Source of the DNA: Haemophilus parahaemolyticus
Lineage (GTDB): Bacteria > Pseudomonadota > Gammaproteobacteria > Enterobacterales > Pasteurellaceae
Length of the DNA: 64,000 nucleotides
Assembly (NCBI RefSeq): GCF_002015035.1
Contig: NZ_MUXY01000014.1
Location: forward strand, 1 to 64,000
Reading direction: 5' to 3'
The notes under the pieces are model-generated. The model had not been told where the DNA came from and did not search any database. It saw only the letters and a program-made list of their open reading frames with translations. Both the position numbers and the translations under genes were made by a program. Positions 58,897 to 64,000 of this stretch are shown one piece after another (the first letter of the stretch is position 1; each line of letters opens with the position of its first letter).

Positions 58897-60168
58897 GTGG
58901 CAAAAACCATTCAAGCAATTCGTGGAATGAACGATTGCTCTCCAACAGAATCTCCATTATGGCAATGGATAGAGGCTAAAGTACGTCACGTTCTGGCAAG
59001 CTATGGCTATTCAGAAGTTCGTATGCCCATAGTAGAAAGCACGCCACTTTTCGCGCGTGCGATTGGTGAAGTGACCGATGTAGTTTCAAAAGAAATGTAT
59101 ACGTTCTGGGATAATGATGAACAATTAACACTCAGACCAGAAGGCACCGCGGGTTGCGTACGTGCAGCGATTGAACGTGGTTGGATTTATAATAACGAGC
59201 AACGTTTATGGTATATGGGCCCTATGTTCCGTCACGAGCGTCCACAAAAAGGGCGTTATCGCCAATTCCACCAAGCAGGCGTGGAAGTGTTCGGCATTGC
59301 AAATCCTGAAATTGATGCGGAATTGATTATTTTAACCGCTCGCCTTTGGAAAGAATTAGGCATTGATCAACACGTTTCACTGCAATTAAATTCAATCGGT
59401 TCACTTGAAGCACGTTCAAATTACCGCTCCGCTTTAGTATCATTCTTAGAAAATCATCAAGATTTAATGAGCGATGAAGAAAAAGAGCGTTTAGTAAAAA
59501 ATCCATTGCGTATTTTGGATACTAAAAATGAAGTGCTTCAAGAAGTGCTAAACGGTGCACCAAAACTGTTGGATTATTTAGATGATGATAGCCGCGAACA
59601 TTTCAGCCAGCTTTGCGGTTTATTAGATACAATGGGCGTGAAATACGAAATCAATCCTAAGTTAGTACGCGGCTTAGATTACTATAACAAAACGGTCTTT
59701 GAATGGGTGACTTCAGCATTAGGTGCACAGGGTACGGTTTGCGGTGGTGGTCGTTATGATGGCTTAGTAGAACAATTAGGCGGACACGCAACACAAGGTG
59801 TCGGTTTTGCGATGGGATTAGAGCGTTTAGTATTGCTCGTGCAAGAGGTAAATAAAGAAATTGCTCTTCCACAAGCGGTCGATTTATATCTTGTTTATGC
59901 AGGCGAAGGCACAACATTAAATGCCTTCCAAATTGCGGAACAAATTCGTACCGAATTACCGCAAGTACGCGTGATGACACATTGCTCTGGCGGTAAATTT
60001 CAAAAACAATTTAAACGTGCTGATAAAATCGAAGCTAAATATGCATTAGTGATTGGTGAAAGCGAAGTACAAGCGAAGACTGTTGTCGTGAAAGATTTAC
60101 GCAATGGTGCAGAGCAAATTACGATTAGTCAGGCAGATTTAATTAATACCTTAAAAACATATTTTTAA
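58897..60168 (+). CDS. hisS: Histidyl-tRNA synthetase
   Basis: A class IIa synthetase of 423 residues. Motif 2 is [16 protein letters not shown]...[20 protein letters not shown] (only parts given), the His-specific motif is [12 protein letters not shown] and motif 3 is [13 protein letters not shown]-terminal anticodon-binding domain starts near residue 330. ATG codon position is taken at the GTG 58897 (start reads GTG GCA AAA), preceded by AAAGGA. It is co-linear with ispG and yfgM. Confidence 0.97.
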   Translation: MAKTIQAIRGMNDCSPTESPLWQWIEAKVRHVLASYGYSEVRMPIVESTPLFARAIGEVTDVVSKEMYTFWDNDEQLTLRPEGTAGCVRAAIERGWIYNNEQRLWYMGPMFRHERPQKGRYRQFHQAGVEVFGIANPEIDAELIILTARLWKELGIDQHVSLQLNSIGSLEARSNYRSALVSFLENHQDLMSDEEKERLVKNPLRILDTKNEVLQEVLNGAPKLLDYLDDDSREHFSQLCGLLDTMGVKYEINPKLVRGLDYYNKTVFEWVTSALGAQGTVCGGGRYDGLVEQLGGHATQGVGFAMGLERLVLLVQEVNKEIALPQAVDLYLVYAGEGTTLNAFQIAEQIRTELPQVRVMTHCSGGKFQKQFKRADKIEAKYALVIGESEVQAKTVVVKDLRNGAEQITISQADLINTLKTYF

Positions 60169-60180
60169 TAGGAAATTTTA

Positions 60181-60804
60181 ATGAGTAGCGAATATCTTAA
60201 TAAAACCGAAGAACAGCAGTTCGAAGAAGCAAAGAACTGGTTTAAAGAAAATAGCACACCTATTTTATTAGCTATTTTTGTTTTTGCTACAGCAAGTTTT
60301 GGCTGGAACTTCTGGAAAAGTCATCAAGCTGAATCAGCGATTCAAGCTTCGATTTCTTATCAAGCAACAATGGAAGCTTATGAGCAAGACCCTGTGAAAA
60401 ATCAACCGCTTGTAGCAAAATTCTTAGAAGAAGCGAAAGGCACGAACTATGCGATTTTTATGCAACTTGAAGAAGCGAAAAATGCAGTGGTAAAAGGAGA
60501 TTTTGCTGCCGCAAAAAGTCAATTACAAGCAGCTTTAAATGAAGTGAAAGATCCTTCATTACAATCGATTATTCGCTTTCGTTTAGCAGCGGTCGATTTC
60601 CAATTAAAAGAATTTGATTCTGCTTTAGCTAACCTTGAGCAAATTAAAGATCAAGCGTGGGACGCACGTAAACAATTATTTGTAGCAGATCTACTTGCGG
60701 CAAAAGGCGATAAAGAAGCGGCAAAAAGTGCTTATGAGCAAATTAAAGCGAAGACCTCTGGACAAGAACGTGAGCTTATTGAGCTAAAAATCAATAATTT
60801 ATAA
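60181..60804 (+). CDS. yfgM: YfgM-family periplasmic TPR protein
   Basis: A 207-residue inner-membrane-anchored protein with one N-terminal helix (about 25-43, TPILLAIFVFATASFGWNFW) and a periplasmic tetratricopeptide domain. In E. coli YfgM works with PpiD at the SecYEG exit and influences the Rcs response. It lies 12 bases after hisS. In E. coli bamB and der follow; here a VirK-like gene follows instead. Confidence 0.93.
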   Translation: MSSEYLNKTEEQQFEEAKNWFKENSTPILLAIFVFATASFGWNFWKSHQAESAIQASISYQATMEAYEQDPVKNQPLVAKFLEEAKGTNYAIFMQLEEAKNAVVKGDFAAAKSQLQAALNEVKDPSLQSIIRFRLAAVDFQLKEFDSALANLEQIKDQAWDARKQLFVADLLAAKGDKEAAKSAYEQIKAKTSGQERELIELKINNL

Positions 60805-60821
60805 GTGGATAAAGGGAGATT

Positions 60822-61754
60822 ATGTCAGTAATCTCTTTTTTGTGGATATTAGGTATGGGGTTTTTAATAGAAAATCATATGGGTTCAACTAATAAATTAT
60901 TATTTCCAACTTATGAGCAAATGTATCCAGAATCAAATAATCGTCCTTTTCTCAAGCAAGTGAGAGAAAAGTTACGTTATTATGGATACTCTTTTTTATA
61001 TAAGAAGCAATGTAAAAGTTTAGTCCGATTTTTAAATGAAAATCCTCAATGGCAACCTCTTTTTACGCAATGCTATTATCGCTTTAATGCGTTATTACAA
61101 ACTTATTGTGATCAACGTTTTTCAGCTTCACAACGATTAACAGCGATAATTGATCATTTTCAGATTGCAGAGCGTAAATTAGGAACAGCAGTTTGCCAAC
61201 AATTATTAAAGGAACATTCGATTTTATTAAGCGAATTGCCAGAAGGATTAAATCTTTATCTCAATATCAATAGTATTGATCCTTTTGAAGGCTATTTTTC
61301 GCTGAGTATTAGAGATCAGGAGCAAAAGCGAATTTATGATGCTTCTTTTACTTTTTTAGATAGAAATAAGTTGCTCATTGCCTCTATTCAAGGACCTGCT
61401 GGTGATAATGCTCAAGATAGAGTAAGAAATGCGACAAAAGCAATGTATGGCATTCGTCCGATGTTTATGATTGTGAATGTGTTTAAAATATTAGCGGAAA
61501 AATGGCAATGTGAATTAGTCGGCATTTCTCATAAAGCACAAGGTAAATATCGGCTTTCCGCTCGAAGTAAAATTCTGTTTAATTACAATGAATTTTGGCA
61601 AGAAAATCAGGCTAATTATCACAATGGTTATTGGTTCTTGCCACTGACGATTGAGAGAAAATCATTAGACGATATTGCAAGTAAAAAGCGTTCTATGTAT
61701 CATAAACGCTATGCAATGTTGGACAAGATTTTATCTGATATTCAACAGTTTTAA
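60822..61754 (+). CDS. VirK/YbjX-family (DUF535) protein
   Basis: A 310-residue protein of the VirK/YbjX (DUF535) family. Members in Salmonella and Shigella affect virulence, peptide resistance or surface protein placement, but no reaction is known. Family features include YFSLSIRDQEQKRIYDASFTF, then IASIQGPAG and TKAMYGIRPMFMIV, and the C-terminal ISHKAQGKYRLS. MSVISFLWILGMGF at the N-terminus could instead be non-coding, with MGSTNKLLFPTY as the true start. The gene is more AT-rich than hisS-yfgM and follows yfgM by 17 bases with AAAGGGAG. Confidence 0.83.
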   Translation: MSVISFLWILGMGFLIENHMGSTNKLLFPTYEQMYPESNNRPFLKQVREKLRYYGYSFLYKKQCKSLVRFLNENPQWQPLFTQCYYRFNALLQTYCDQRFSASQRLTAIIDHFQIAERKLGTAVCQQLLKEHSILLSELPEGLNLYLNINSIDPFEGYFSLSIRDQEQKRIYDASFTFLDRNKLLIASIQGPAGDNAQDRVRNATKAMYGIRPMFMIVNVFKILAEKWQCELVGISHKAQGKYRLSARSKILFNYNEFWQENQANYHNGYWFLPLTIERKSLDDIASKKRSMYHKRYAMLDKILSDIQQF

Positions 61755-61776
61755 ATAAGATGTCTTTGGAGGTTTT

Positions 61777-62466
61777 ATGAACTACAATCAATTGCTTGCT
61801 CAAACTAAACAAGAACTTTTTGGTGGCTGGAAGCCATTTGAAGCCGCTTGGTTGCTGCTCTTTATTGCAGTACAAATTGGAATTTATATCTATAATCCTG
61901 ATTCGATTTTAGGGATGGTTTCAGGCATTGCAGGGATTATCTGTAATGTATTCGTGAGTAAAGGGAAGATCAGTAACTACTTCTTCGGGCTAATTTTTGC
62001 CTATACCTATTTCTATATTTCGCTTGGTGCTAACTTTTTAGGCGAAATGAATACCACACTTTATGTCTATATTCCTGCTCAATTTATCGGCTATTTCTTA
62101 TGGAAAGCTAATATGCAAAAAGAGCAAAATAGTGCTGCGGTAATTGCCAAAGCCTTGACGGTTAAAGGATGGATTGGTTTGCTTGCTTTCTTAATCATTG
62201 GTACTTTACTTTTCGTTGAGCTGCTTAATTATTATGGCGGTAGTTCCACCGGTTTAGATGGTTTAAGTACTATTATTGTGATTGCAGCACAAGTTTTGAT
62301 GGTGTTACGCTACCGCGAGCAATGGCTACTCTGGATTGTGCTTAACATTATCTCTATTGCACTTTGGGCAGAAAATACCTCAATGTATGTGATGTATTCC
62401 GCTTACTTACTTAATTCGCTTTACGGTTATTACAACTGGAGTAAATTGCAAAAAACAAATAACTAA
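61777..62466 (+). CDS. pnuC: Nicotinamide riboside transporter PnuC
   Basis: A 229-residue membrane protein with seven predicted helices that takes up nicotinamide riboside by facilitated diffusion and phosphorylation trapping. Family residues include FFGLIFAYTYFYISLGANFLGE, a stretch longer than twenty in full, here seen from FGLIFAYTYFYISLGANF, and the LNSLYGYYNW end. Pasteurellaceae lack de novo NAD synthesis and depend on PnuC with NadR. GGAGG precedes ATG 61777. It follows the VirK-like gene by 22 bases. Confidence 0.95.
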   Translation: MNYNQLLAQTKQELFGGWKPFEAAWLLLFIAVQIGIYIYNPDSILGMVSGIAGIICNVFVSKGKISNYFFGLIFAYTYFYISLGANFLGEMNTTLYVYIPAQFIGYFLWKANMQKEQNSAAVIAKALTVKGWIGLLAFLIIGTLLFVELLNYYGGSSTGLDGLSTIIVIAAQVLMVLRYREQWLLWIVLNIISIALWAENTSMYVMYSAYLLNSLYGYYNWSKLQKTNN

Positions 62467-62468
62467 AC

Positions 62469-62525
62469 GTAGAGAAGGCTTTAGTCCGCCATATCTATTG
62501 TTTGGCGGACTGACGCTCGCTCTAC
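62469..62525. repeat. Imperfect inverted repeat with hairpin between pnuC and serB
   Basis: Outer arms GTAGAG (62469-62474) and CTCTAC (62520-62525) enclose inner arms AGTCCGCCA (62483-62491) and TGGCGGACT (62503-62511). No T-run follows, so it is not a classical terminator. It looks like a very small repeat element. Confidence 0.65.
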
Positions 62526-62545
62526 AACTTTTGATTATCTATAAT

Positions 62546-63914
<1,369 letters not shown>

Positions 63915-63918
63915 TAAA

Positions 63919-63977
63919 CAAGCGGTGAAATTTTCTCTTAGATTTGCAAGATAACAGAGAAATCTCACCGTTTTTTT
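63919..63977 (+). terminator. Probable yajQ terminator with uptake-signal arm
   Basis: GCGGTGAAATTTTCTCT (from about 63921) pairs imperfectly with AGAGAAATCTCACCG (63956-63970), followed by seven T residues. The left arm contains the uptake signal ACAAGCGGT at about 63918. Confidence 0.75.
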
Positions 63978-63996
63978 CAAACTGGAGGAAAGAAAA

Positions 63997-64000
63997 ATGA
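63997..64000 (+). CDS. Start of the next gene (truncated by window end)
   Basis: An ATG at 63997-63999 with GGAGGAAAG eight bases upstream. Only the first codon is visible, so the product cannot be identified. Confidence 0.5.

Overview
The window looks like a chromosomal segment of a Pasteurellaceae bacterium. The 9-mer ACAAGCGGT, or its reverse complement, recurs throughout. It is the core of the Actinobacillus pleuropneumoniae-type DNA uptake signal, which is also used by relatives such as Mannheimia and Haemophilus ducreyi and differs from the AAGTGCGGT core of H. influenzae. The sequence is AT-rich, the proteins resemble gamma-proteobacterial ones, and gene order is mostly conserved housekeeping. 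I cannot name the species from sequence alone.

Layout. Bases 1-139 are the 3' end of a 5S rRNA gene and its terminator. hflK-hflC (FtsH modulator) and purA follow, then an AT-rich gene for a GT80-family sialyltransferase (3829-5049). The minus-strand block 5108-8533 holds fxsA-rluE-nudC and ybfE-fldA-fur. From 8616 the plus strand carries tusA-ytjB and then the envelope biogenesis cluster uppS-cdsA-rseP-bamA-skp-lpxD-fabZ-lpxA. After lpxA come a sodium:neurotransmitter-type symporter, an ACT-domain/PFL-family pair and typA. yajC-secD-secF lies on the minus strand (23713-26919). The threonine operon follows with its leader peptide and attenuator, but only thrA and thrB are present. A minus-strand TonB-dependent receptor and sodA come next, then ndk, modE, the fructose PTS operon fruBKA, yhbY, a PAP2 phosphatase, nagK, a 172-bp inverted-repeat element, gloB and hemCDXY.

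Bases 47829-48472 have no intact gene. They hold a decayed IS481-like transposase and the 3' end of a phage integrase gene, next to a tRNA-Pro/tRNA-Arg pair with a near-perfect promoter. This looks like an old integration site at an argU-type tRNA. Beyond it are folD, rng, lysS, trxA, an NCS2 purine permease and a SulP transporter (the last three on the minus strand), then rodZ-ispG-hisS-yfgM, a VirK/YbjX-family gene, pnuC, serB and yajQ. The next gene begins at the very last bases.

The main functional themes are outer-membrane assembly and lipid A synthesis, Sec translocation, haem synthesis, sugar phosphotransfer and metal-linked functions (fur, sodA, a TonB receptor). Most operons end in clear intrinsic terminators, two of which are built from inverted pairs of uptake signals. 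I found no CRISPR array, intact prophage or obvious new defence system. The most notable items are the sialyltransferase islet, the tRNA-linked mobile-element remnants, the miniature inverted-repeat element, the palindromes at the TonB-receptor promoter, and hairpins that may act as attenuators ahead of typA and between yajC and secD.
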